DNA of 64,000 nt, taken from assembly GCF_036370855.1 (NCBI RefSeq), contig NC_088100.1:108048387-108112386 (forward strand). Direction: 5' to 3'. This DNA comes from Dromaius novaehollandiae. Its lineage: Eukaryota; Chordata; Aves; Casuariiformes; Dromaiidae. The translations under genes were made by a program, and so were the position numbers. The notes beneath the pieces were generated by a model that made no database searches, was not told the DNA's origin, and saw only the letters and a list, made by a program, of their open reading frames with translations. Below, one piece after another: positions 11,101-23,200 of the stretch (within the stretch, counting starts at the first letter, position 1; each line of letters starts with the position of its first letter).

Positions 11101-14100
11101 AAGGGCTAATATAAATATTTGCAGAAGAAAATGAGCAAGATGACTGCAGTAAGACTTCTGCTCTCTTGAATACTTTTTTTGGCTGCTCACTGTTATGGGA
11201 AGCAGCGTGACAGAAATGTCTATGAAGTGATGCTTGAAATTGAATTTTTTTTTCTTCTTTAGAGTTTACTGTTTAAATCTTTTGATTACTTAAATTTACA
11301 TGAGGTGCAAAGAAAAGTATATTCAAGGTAGTCGCACATGGTAAAAATAATGCACACTTTTTTTTTCTAGCTGTGCAAAGTAAAACTAACCAGTAAACTA
11401 TAATGACAAGATACTACTTTCCATCTTTCAAGGCTCAAATCCTAGCAGCACATACTGCTGTCTGTAAAGGCAGGTTTTACACCATTTTATTTGAAGAGGC
11501 TCTTGAAATATGAAATTAAGCCATGCACTTGCAACCAAACAGGCTGGCCATGTAGAGTGACAGACCAGCGTAGGCAGTGAATGGAGATGAAGGAGATGTC
11601 TGCTTGTGTGTCAGTTGCCTGTAACTCAGCCACAGTTTAGTATGTGCACAGAGGTTCTGAAGGCTGAGTTTATTAATTAGTCTTGTTTTTCATTTAGTTT
11701 TATAGCACATGGTATTAATTCATCAATGTGCAGGAGGGATTTCGTAAATGGTTTGTTTACATGCAAGAAAGTGTCTAGCAAAGGTCAGCAGGAATGCCAT
11801 TAGCTCCAAGCTCTACCAGGAACACATAAGCTATTCTGTGGCAGAGTTATTCCTCAGCAGGCTGACTCCAACTGCAGCAGGTGGTGAAATATTGGTGATC
11901 TATACCTGGTGAAATACAGTGATCTATACCTGTTTCTTCTCACTACGTGGAAGGTACCTGTTATCCTGCAGTAGAATTATTTGCTTGCTGAGATCCTGTA
12001 ATTTTGCATTCTATCCAAATTCTAAAGCAGCATATATATTATTTAGTTTTTCTGTGTGCCGCCGCAATGTGTTAGTAAAACTATGAGGGAGGTTGTTATT
12101 ACCCACCCACATCCAAGCTAGGATGTTACTTTGTTCTATTGCTCATTGTCCCTTATAGTTTCATATGGAGGAGACTAGTAACCAGCAATTTGACTCTTTC
12201 AGTACAGCTAGTATCTTCATTTTCCTCTTTTGTGTTCTCGTATGTAGGTGACTATTCAGTAAGGGATCTTTTTTTTGTTTGGTTTTATTTATTGTTGTGC
12301 GCACGTACATTGTCTGTCACATTGGCACCTACTTCTATAATTCAACTACTGTAAGATATTCTAAAGGCAAAAAGCTATGTCTTCTATTAACCAGAAGTAT
12401 GTGTGAGGATAGTCCTGCCAAGTTCAACAGTACATGTGCTTGGTGTGTATTCCATGATTTGCTTTCCAGGATGAAACTACACAGCTTGCACCTACCATAT
12501 AATGATGTAGCCCTCAGGGAAGTTTCGAATTGCATTGGGAGTTTTCCCCTTGGAGAAGAAATCCTATAAACCACAAATTTGACGACAGCAAAAAACTCCT
12601 GTTTGTTTACCTTTTTTTTCCTCTTCCTCCCTATCTTTATTTAAGAAAGGAAGCTTGCAGCATGTTTACAAAGTGACAGCTCTTTTGGCCGCACTGTTAC
12701 ATAACTGCTGGTGAACACTGAACCTCTGTTACCTTGTTCGATGACCGCCATGACTCTTTTACAGGAATCAAAGGCAACATTCAAGACTCCTGGTCAGCAC
12801 TGTTCTCCTACTGGTTAGTAGAGAGTTGCTAGGAAAGTGTCAAGTTCTTCTGCAACAGTTGATCTACAGATGGCTTAGAAATGACTGGTAGTTGGAATAT
12901 AAAGGCCTATGGTCACGAGACTCAAACTTGGCAGCTTAGGGGAGAGAAATATGCTGTGATTGTTAACAACTGGCCTGGTGGGGGAAAAATATCTTGAAGT
13001 AGAGCTGATACTGAAAAATCTGATTTCTGAGCAGCTCACAGTTGCATTTTTGTATTTCAGTAATTTGCCATGCATTTTCCTAGTATAACTTTTGGGTTGG
13101 TGTATTGTGAGAAACTAATTTTCACAGTTTTCCTTCCTCCTCCTCCAGTGCCCAATGTGGGAAGGATACGGGTTTCAGAGAGCATTCAGTCTGGGAGCCT
13201 GGCAGCTTAGTGGAAGTTGTGCAGTCCTCATGTGCTTAACTCTGCTGACCCATTTTTCCATACTGTTGGTAATCGGTGGTAGTGTGCTTGGACGATATGC
13301 TCAATACCGGCAAGACAAAAGGAGATGCAGGAGTGCTGTATGTGTTTGTAGCTGGCTGCTGCAGCTGCTCCTGGCTGTGTCCAGTTTCCAAAAGTCTGTG
13401 ATAGATTTCTTCACTGAGATTCCTCTTGCAGACAAACTATAATTACTCAAGGCAGTTTATATGTGCTGTGCTGGCTTGCACAGTGTGGCGTTTTTGTTTT
13501 TTTTAAGGGATGCAACATCATGAACTGTCCTTTCCTAGCGTAAGCACAAGCAGTGTGAAGCATTCCTGCTAATTCTAGTCTTCAAAAGTAGGATGATTGA
13601 TTTACTGTTTTATGTTCCTCTCTTCAGGTTTGCCTACAGAAATGCTCAGTTTCACAATGGATGTTTAAATTACACCTCTGGGAGGCTGTTTAGCACAAGT
13701 AATACTAGATTACAGTTATGTGATCTGTTCCCCTAGTTGTGGATCCTGCTCAAGGTAGTTGCCGTTCCCAGCTGCTTGCCACCAGACTTTGGCAGAGGTT
13801 AGCAGCTTCATCTGCCTATCTCACTGTCTTCTTGGCCGCACCCTACTGCTTGGTGCTTCCCATCAGATTAGTTTGACCTTAGAGTGCAGAGAAGGTATTA
13901 GAAAAGCAAAGACCAGTTAACCTACAACTTGAGGCATATCTTAGTGTATTTGAGCTATGTGCTCCTTTGTTTTCTGTTAAAACAAGGTATTTTGAATAAA
14001 ATAAGCCTATTTCTTGCTTTTTTTTTCTTTTGAGCTAGCAAGTTACTATAGTAACCATTAAATTTAGATACAGAAATTAGCAATGCGTAGTTCACTTACC

Positions 14101-17100
14101 TGAAAATGTCCCTTAGGTTCTGGACCTTTCATAAACAAGGAGGTATTCCTTGGTCTTTTGCTGGCTAGAAAACAAAAAACAACACGTGTAGCCTACAGAT
14201 AAATTCCTGTCCTGAGATACTCAGAAATGCTTAAGTGCAAAGTAGGAAAAGAACTCATTTAACTATCAAGCTGCATTAGCAATGAAAGAAAAAGGCTCTC
14301 ACTACCAAGTGAAAGATAATAGACTGTGAGACTTACTCTAAGGAGAACAGTCAAGTATGTTTTCATACTATTATTTTCATATCTGACTTTATCTTCCCCA
14401 TTTTTTTAAGTGCATTTGTTCCTCTGTTTATTGCTTTTTAATGTGTAAAGAAGTCATATATCCTCTTTCAGTTTTTTAATTGACCCTTATCTTTTTTCTC
14501 TGTGGTGATGTTAGGAATACCAATTTGACCTTTCCTGGTTTTGCTGCAAGGCTTGCTTTTTGTCTTAGGAGTGTACTGTAAACTTTGACCTGCAGCTTTT
14601 TTAATGGATTGAGCAATCATGTAGACCTTCATCAGCTAGGAAGAATCTGTTCATTAAGATATTTTTAAGTAAGACACAAGACTGAGATAAATATAAACTT
14701 TTCTGTTTCCAAATAAAAATGCTCTCAGCCTAAGCTTCTGTTTGTCTGATGTCAAAATCTTACTGCTTATCCAGTGATGAGTGTTTCATGACAGTTTTTC
14801 TTCAACTCTGCTATCCCCCCTCTTCTGACAGAAGATAAAATTACATAACGCCTATCCACCTCTGACCTCCGTGTGTGATAAGGAAATGCCGTGTAAAACA
14901 GATGAAAGAACATGTGCAAGGCCTCCAGAAAGCAGGTTGTAGCATGACAACTGTCAGGAACAGAAAACAAGCAAGATCTGGCAGAGGCAGAAAGAAGTGT
15001 CTTGTAGTGGTGATGGAGGAAAGGTTGTTTCTTCCTTGGTATGTATTCATGTCTTCATTTTGAGAAACGCTGTTCAAGGGACAAGTGTATCAGTTTCTAG
15101 TGTTTTAAATAAGCAAGATGTGCACTTTTTTTTTAAAAAAAGGTCTCAGCTTTATGATAGGAAAATCAATTTTCTGATGTACGTAAGTTGTGTGTAAGTG
15201 ACAGAAAAAGCTTAAAGTGGATAGTTTGAACCTATATTGATGAAAATCTATTGCAGCCCAATAGTGCAGTGCTACTTATGCCTGAGCACCTTTGTTGAAG
15301 AGGAAGGCAGGACATTGTGCATGTAATGTTCAGTTTCATCCATTCTTTGAAAGATATTTCTATATGAATGTTAGTGCCTCTAATGAATCCTCAAATATCT
15401 GGGTTTTTTTTTCCTTTTTTGAGATGGATGTATCTGAAACATCAATTTGTTTTTATTTTACAGGTTATACATCCTTAGGTCAGAGGCTTGTCACACAAGG
15501 TAATGTGTTGGGAATAGATGCTAAAAGAAATTGGTAGCATCTCTTCTCTATCCTTCAAAGATTGATTTAGCCAGTAAGTATATTCTGCAATCTTAATTTA
15601 GTTAATCTAAATATTAATTTCTTTAATTGTGGGGAAAAACTTCATCTGTACAAATCAAGGGAAGGAAATCTTGTGATTGGTACAATCTCTGAAATTTAAT
15701 TGGATTATGTTAGCATAATGATAGGATTTCATGGCTTTGTAGATCACCTGCTTTTGAATAAGCGTGGATGATGTTATTTTATCTTTCTGCTTTATAGCAG
15801 TACCAGAACCCAAACTTGTTTCTTACTTCAACATATGGTTGAAGAGTTTGGGTCTGAAGGGAGAGTTATTTAATGTTTTTAGAGGAATGATTTAGTATTT
15901 TTCATAACAAATGTTGCCAAAGAGTGAATATTATCTTCAATGCCATGTGTAGTGTTGCAACTGGACACATGGGTTGGTAGTTGGCTTGAATCTTTCTCTG
16001 TTCTATCCTCCTTTCCATTCAGATACTAAAAAAATCTAAATTAGTAAATACAAATGTTGAGTTTGTGAATGTCTGCTGTTATTTAAGATCTCTAGTTTCA
16101 TTCCAAGCCTCATTACTAAATATTTGGTTTTAGTTGTGATAAACAAAGGGGTATTTCAAGCAACCAAAGGTGAAGCTGTGAAGTAATAGTTGATTATTTT
16201 TGCCACCTGACTGTAATAAAGGGAGTTGTTTACCTACTACCTAATTCTTAGTCTGTAGGAAGACAGAATTATGTGGTTAGACCAGTTGATACAGTTGGGG
16301 GAGAGGACACAAACCTTCAGGGCACAATTAATGCAAGTGACGGTTTTGTTGTGTGTCACTTACTCTTACATAGTTTAATTTTTGTCCAAAAGCCAAATAG
16401 TTTATTTTCATCTTTCAAAGGATTCGACTTTCCTCATAGCAAGCCACTGTGGATTGCTGGTGCGTGTGTCCTTCTGTTTCTGAGAATTCCTTGTTCTCTT
16501 GTGTTATACTTGGCGTAAGAATAGCAGAATTTCTCTGGAACTGACCTATGTAACCTTTTTTTTTTCTCTCTTTCTTTTTTTTTCTCCTTATACTTTGAAT
16601 AGCAAAACATGCCTGACAGAAGAGAGATGGGGCACTGGTATTGATGAGGGACTGGTAATAGGAAGTGGCATATAGACCCATCCTCTGAAATGCTGCTTGG
16701 ATACTGTCCATAGGGTTATTGATCAAAATGGTTGCAAGAATGAGCTGAGGTTTGCAGTCATGTCTGAAGCATTTAATGGTCTTTTTAAAAATGTCCTTGT
16801 AATAGGCAGTCCTTTTGGCAGTCTGAGAACTGTAAGGGAGAGAAGGCTCGGGGGGGCAGAATTAACACACCTTGCTTGGCCATCCGTTCTTGCTTTGGTT
16901 TGCAGCTGGAGAATGGTTCTTTCTCTCTTTTGCTGAGCTGTAAAGTAAAAAGCATGATAAAATAGTGTACCTTACCACTGTCACTGTACACTTTACAGTA
17001 TCTGCAGTGCTGAGCAATTCACCTCAATTGTCACTTTTCCAAAAGAGGAAAAGTTGCTTTAGAAATGATAAATAATTGCTCTAAGTTGGACAATGCAAAT

Positions 17101-20100
17101 ATGATATTGAAGAAAATATGCTTAAACCAATTTAGTTGCAGATCTCTGCTTAAACCACAGGAAAATGTTTACTTCTGCCCAGAGAATTATATTTCCATCA
17201 AATGAAGCAAAGACCTATTTAAATCAGCAAACATTGTTTGAAATGCTTGTTTTTAACTATCTGTTCTTCTTTAGTGTCTTATCTATTTCAAACAACATGA
17301 AATCAGAAATCTCCATGCAGCTTAGTGCAACTCATTTTGCCAGTGATGCATCATATCACTTTGCAGTAATTTCCATGAAGATCTGAGAAGACCTACAGTT
17401 TTGTAGGAGATTCTTGATATCTTCTCTCCTCTTGGTCGTTGTTAATTATTAAAGTTCATGGATCTTTTCAAGATCCTAGCTCTGATGCATTCAAGATGTT
17501 AGAAATAGAGCTCCTGTTTTCATTTAACACTTCAGCAATCTCCGTCCTCTGTAACTGCTTGCATATAACTACATTCCTCAAAAATTTCCAAGTAGTTTAG
17601 TCTTTTGTCTCCTCAACTGGAAACTTCTGTTTATAAACTATACATATAACTAAACAGAGCCCAATAGGAAAACCTAATTATTTGCTGTGCCTCTGCAGAC
17701 AGATCTAATGATGTGAAAAGATGCTACCAGTAGTTGAATGTTCTTTATCTTGAATTCATTAAATATTTGTTAAAATATGTTAGAACATTTGCATCATAAC
17801 AGGAGATCATTTAAGCTGAGTTTGCGTAGGCAACTGCTTTCCTTACGAAATTCTTGTGACGCTGTGTGCCCTTGTTCCCTTTTCGGTAGGGGAATAGGCA
17901 TCTAAGAACTTGACTCTCCTTGAATTTATATAAATTTACTTTCTCAAATGGCTGCGTAAGTTATCTTTGTTACCTCTTGCTGTAAAGTTTCAACTTACTC
18001 TGAATATCATAATCATTTGACACCAGCGAGTGGGGGGGAATGGGAGGGAGTGGCAGTTACTCCCTGTGGTTATGAAGGGTGAGGGTACTGAATCAGCCTG
18101 AAAGAGCTTTAGGGCTTTTGTAGTTCCAGAATCTCTAAAAGAGTAAAACTTCATGATAGTATTACATATGTATGTTTTGCTTAGATAATAGTTTGAGATC
18201 AGAAATGCTGCTTGGGACCGGTCTTCATTGTGGACAAACCAACAACTGGGTGCACTGAAGAAGCAGACAGACAATTTATTTTTTCTATCAGCCCCAGAAG
18301 GATTGCTGCAAATTAACTTTTGCATTACATATGAGTAATATCACAGATGTTGTTCCCTTGATTAAACTGACTTTGACATGCATTCTTCTACTGTTAAATA
18401 TTTGTGTTAACAAGAAAGGCCACTCAGAATCAGAACTCCATTGTGGTAAATCTGTAAGAAAAAAGTAGTCCTTGCCCTTTTTTTGTTGGTAGGCATTTTT
18501 CTTTTTTTCTGAACAAAGAAAAGATGAACTGGATTCTTAAAACCTTTATTCTTGCCAACTGTTTTCTGTTGTTGTTTTAAGAACAACATGCATTCTCCAA
18601 TAAATTAATCCAGGAAATGGATTTTATTTTTGGAAGACTGAAAATGCCATCTAGCATTAGCTAGTTATTCCCTAAGACAGTCCCCTACTAAAGCTAATGC
18701 ATGCATCAGGAAGTTTACTGTCTATGTTTATATGTAGAAAACAAGATACTTTGACTTTTTTCAATACTAAGCTCTTACATAAAAATGAGGAGAGTATCAG
18801 ATCAACAGACCTGCTGCTAACACTCTGTGTCAGCAGCATTAACTCCTGTAAAGTCACCTGTGAGAGCAGATGGAAGGGTAGGTACATCAGTTACCAAAAA
18901 TCCAGCTGTGAGGGACAGAACAGATTCTTTCTAAGTTCTTATATTTTGTGACTAGACAGAAGAGCCCTCTGCTTTCTCGTTTCTTCTGGCAAGGATGTAT
19001 TGAAAAAGCTCCCCCCCTTCCCCTTTCCCCTCCACCATTCATAAGTTGCTTTTCTTGGAGCTGTCAGTATAGGGTTTTTTTTTTCTTTTTTTTTTTTTCA
19101 TTTTGAACTCTTCTTTTTCTCTGGAAGTTTTTTGCAGCTAATCTTTGTCTTTCTTAGTTGTCTGGGAAATCTCTCTGTTTTTTTTCTTCTTCTTATCCAA
19201 AACATTGATATGAAATATTCTATGACATGATTTTAAGTTTATGCTGGTAAAATCAGTTTCTTGTAACAGTGCTGGTTAGTGGGGAAACCAGCAACAATTG
19301 AAATGGGTTTTAAAATGACACTCCTTTGTCATACAGGTGTCTGTTGGATTTTTATTTTTAAACAAAACTGGGATCTGTTTCTTGTTGGTAGAACTTAGTT
19401 TTAGTTGAAACCATAATACAAAGTTTTAAAGCACAAGCATTCATGCTAATTAAAGGAGAAGCTACAGGTTTCTTTTGAAGGAGTATTTAAAGTCCAGATA
19501 AAATTTGCAGAGTGTTTTTATTATATTGGCTAAGATAGGAGTGCAATCAGTGTGAATCACTTTGTGCATGGATGTGTTCTGACATTCATTAAATGCTTTT
19601 CCTTTCACATTAGGGATATATATTCACATATGTGGGTGGAAAGAAAAAAAAATCCAGATGAGTGTGCTAGTGAGCAAAACTGTTAATTTTCTCTCTGATT
19701 AGGCAAACGGCACTCATTGGCTTGTTGATGTGTGGGTGTTTGTTTGAATAAAATATTAATATTCTACTGAATGCTATAAAAAGATCACCTGTCTGCCTAA
19801 AAGTGCTCCTGGAAAAAAAAATTGGTTTGGATTACAGTAGTAAATATAAAGGAATACCATTCACAAATAGGATGTTCTTATTTACTTATTTATTTTTAAC
19901 CAAAATACTGCAGCTAAATCACTACACTGCATCTATATAGATTTTGGCAGATGAAATTTGTAATAAAAGCTATTTTCTTGTGGAGGTCTTCGGTTAATTT
20001 CTAGGACTTATTCTGATGTATTTCATGAAACAAAATCTCTCTTTTGATGAAAATAGTAATCCCATAGTTCATTTTACTGAATTCTTTCTTTCATGTTACA

Positions 20101-20237
20101 AGTTTCAGTTTTTACTTAATCATATCTTTTGTCTTTGAGCGAAGTTTTGCTGTAGCAAAGGGCCCACTTCTGCTTATGTTCAGAAAGGTATTTTGAATAT
20201 GAAACTTCCTTGAAAAAAGTTCTAGAGCTTGAGATTC

Positions 20238-20288
<51 letters not shown>

Positions 20289-23200
20289 TACTTGGGGAGA
20301 ATTAATTTTAGTAGTTGTGTGCTTTTTTTTTAAGCTTAAATCACTTAATTTCTGCCATTGATGTGCAAATACAAAAAAAGCCACTCTCAGTGATCCATCC
20401 TATAATACGTCCCACTTACAGTTCTTTTACAAATAAAAAAGTTTTAAAATCTGCTAAAAATACTAGTTTATGACAAATCGTCGAAACTCTTTACATTGAA
20501 GCTTGTACGAGACCATAACTAAAGTTGTACAGATCCCTGGCAGGATATGCACACGCATTGTATAATAGCTTTCCTGGTTTACTCAGATTATTACTGAATT
20601 GCTGGCTATGATGATGGATTGTGTGAAGGGAAAACTTTTAAAATGTGGTTCCAATCTAACTATTGTACTTAAAAATAAACTTTATGGGTTCGTTAAATTG
20701 AAATCTAGATAATAGTTGTTCTTTTCACTGAACTGAGCCTGTGGTGCTAGAACAGAGCAAATACACTGGGGGATCTGTGATATCTGTTTGACATGTAACC
20801 ACAGAAGTCTCCAATGCTGCCTCAAAATTAATGGCTTGTCATGAATTTATACCTGTATGACATTCCTCAAATGCTTTCATGAGATGCAAAAGAACAGAGT
20901 GTGCTGGGACTTTCTGTGAGGATGGCTATTGCTTGCAACTGTTAGGAGTGTTGCTGCTCTCATGCAAAGGCAGTTAGAGGCAGTTGGCTCTTCAGTGTGA
21001 TGTGAAAGTGTTAGCTGAAGTAGCCTGCATACTGCTTGTGGTATGCCTCTGAGTCTGGGCAGTCTTGCTCTATGCCAGACTGAATTGATACTGCATTTTT
21101 TTCCCTTTTATCTACAAAGGACACAGTTCTGTTTCCCAGAAGTTTCTACCTCCAACTCTTATATCAGCAGTAAAGATTCTTCGGTGCAAATGTCATTGCT
21201 TGGAAAAAATACCATTCCCTTCACTATGTCACTTCAATTAAGTGTCATTTGAATTACAGTCTGAAGGGGTGGTTCATGTGCTCTCAGCAATTATACTGAT
21301 GTGGGAGCTGTAAAGATTCTGCTTTGGTCTCCCTACTGTTCTAGACTGATTATCAGGGCCAGAAGCAGGGAAGTCCTTGTGCCTTCTTCCTTTCAGCAAG
21401 AAGAATGCAACTCTGATGTGGGTGGAGGGGAAAGTGGGTGGTTCTCCTCAGCTGCTTAGGAAATATCACTTTCATGTAATGGCTTTTCACACTCTTCCTA
21501 TGCATGCAGAATACAGTTTGGGTGCGGGCATAATATCCTTATAGTATGAGAATCTAGGAATTCAGTGGCTGAGATGGCTATTGTACATTTTTGTGTTTGA
21601 GTAAATTGAAGCCAAACATGAAAAAGAGTTCCTGCAATGTGCTGTTTTCATGAATCACTCCAAAAATCAGTGCTAGCACTCCTAAAATCAGTGTTCCTCA
21701 ATAGAATCTGAAACCTCTCTCTCTAGGATTGTGAAGCATTTAAGATTTCAAGGCTAAAACTTTTGGTAGAGATTGCAGTTGGCTTTTGGAGCCCCAGAGT
21801 ACTGTACCCTTGAGGTCTTGTTGCACATTTCCCTCTCCATCTCCTTATCCAGTGAACTCTGTCTTCCTTCTTTGTCCCTTCTTTTAATTTTTCTATTTTT
21901 ATCATTGACTTGTGCTTGGTTTTCCATTCTTCCAGTGGTGAGAACTATTCTCTCCCTGCCTGTTTCTGCCAGGGGTGTCTGAAATCTCTTCATGCTGTGC
22001 AGCCCAGTCTTATCAGGTCCATGCTGCTTCCTGCCCGCCCCCCCCATCCTCTGCTGTCAAGCAGAGACTCCTTCCAGCAAATAAAGGTTATGCTGCTCCA
22101 GCATAGTTTGGAGGAGATGGGACTGTGTGGTTTTGGGGACAGAAGAGGTGGAGGATTCTTCTCTGGTGTTACCAGCTCCCTGGTGAGCTGCTGCAGCACA
22201 GGTCCTTTGAGGCTTTGGACCTTGGCAGGGAGGGGTGCAGTGCTCCAAGAGGAGCGTGACACGGGCAGGTAAGAGATTGGGTACACTGGCTCAAGAACGG
22301 AGTGTGAGGAGACAACAACTGCATTTAACCACAAAGTGATTAGCTATTTCAGCACTATCAGTATCTACTGCCTAAATACCGCTCTGTGTGTATGATCAGG
22401 AGATGCTGCTTGCTTGGTCTGCTGAGGGAAAACATTGCGGAAAAAGGAAAGTGTGGCACTTCTTTGTGCAAAGTCTAAGGCTTGCTAGCCTAACATCTAA
22501 AGCAGAACACTGGTCCTTGGCATGCTGGGTGTGCTAGAAACTGAAGTTGGCAGATACATGGAGAAAGAGATAAATGATGCTCTTAACAACAACGTTATGA
22601 AGAAAGCAGAACAGCTCTCTGGACTGACTGACTGGTCTCAAGCTGACTTCTCAGTGAAAAGCCTTTCTCTAGATGTACAAATCAGGTGACTTGCTAACTT
22701 ATCTACGGGCTGGTGGGCCCTGCACTACTCATCTGCTTGCAGAAGGAGCTGCATCTGGTAGCAGAGATTCCCATGAGCGAGGTTACATGGAGTTGAGCGT
22801 CTTCTGGAATAAAGGGCATACAGTGATACTTGGCAGTGTATTGATGAGCATTGTAGTTCTCTGTGACCTCCAGTTTCACATATTGATCAGTTGTCCTCCA
22901 GTGTGGTTTTTATCCTGGAAAGCTTTTGCCACCATTAAACTGACACTGTTTTAACGTTCTAAATTTGGGATTGAGGTTTTCTTTGTGTGGTCCTTAATAG
23001 GAAAATGCAATTTCTAGAAAACTGAGGAGAGGTCCTTTTGGCCTGTCAGGAGTTGAGGAAACTTCTAAATGTTGAGTCCTACATTCAAACTTTATTACTC
23101 TGTTTTTTCATATCTTGCCATATTTCCATATTTTGTGGATTATCAGCATCACTTGAGGATGAACAATGTTATGTAATTCTTGAAACAAAAATAACTGTAT

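Noticed and set aside
13149-13442. 95-codon open frame after a strong acceptor (TCCTCCTCCTCCAG) in RTN4 intron 1
   Set aside because: Read in the phase required by RTN4 exon 1 it meets a stop after about 20 codons. The open frame itself needs phase 0 and shows no family features, so it is at best a pseudo-exon.
21910-22272. 120-codon + strand frame ending at a CAG|GTAAGA donor in RTN4 intron 1
   Set aside because: It ends in phase 2, incompatible with RTN4 exon 2, and has no upstream promoter or family similarity.
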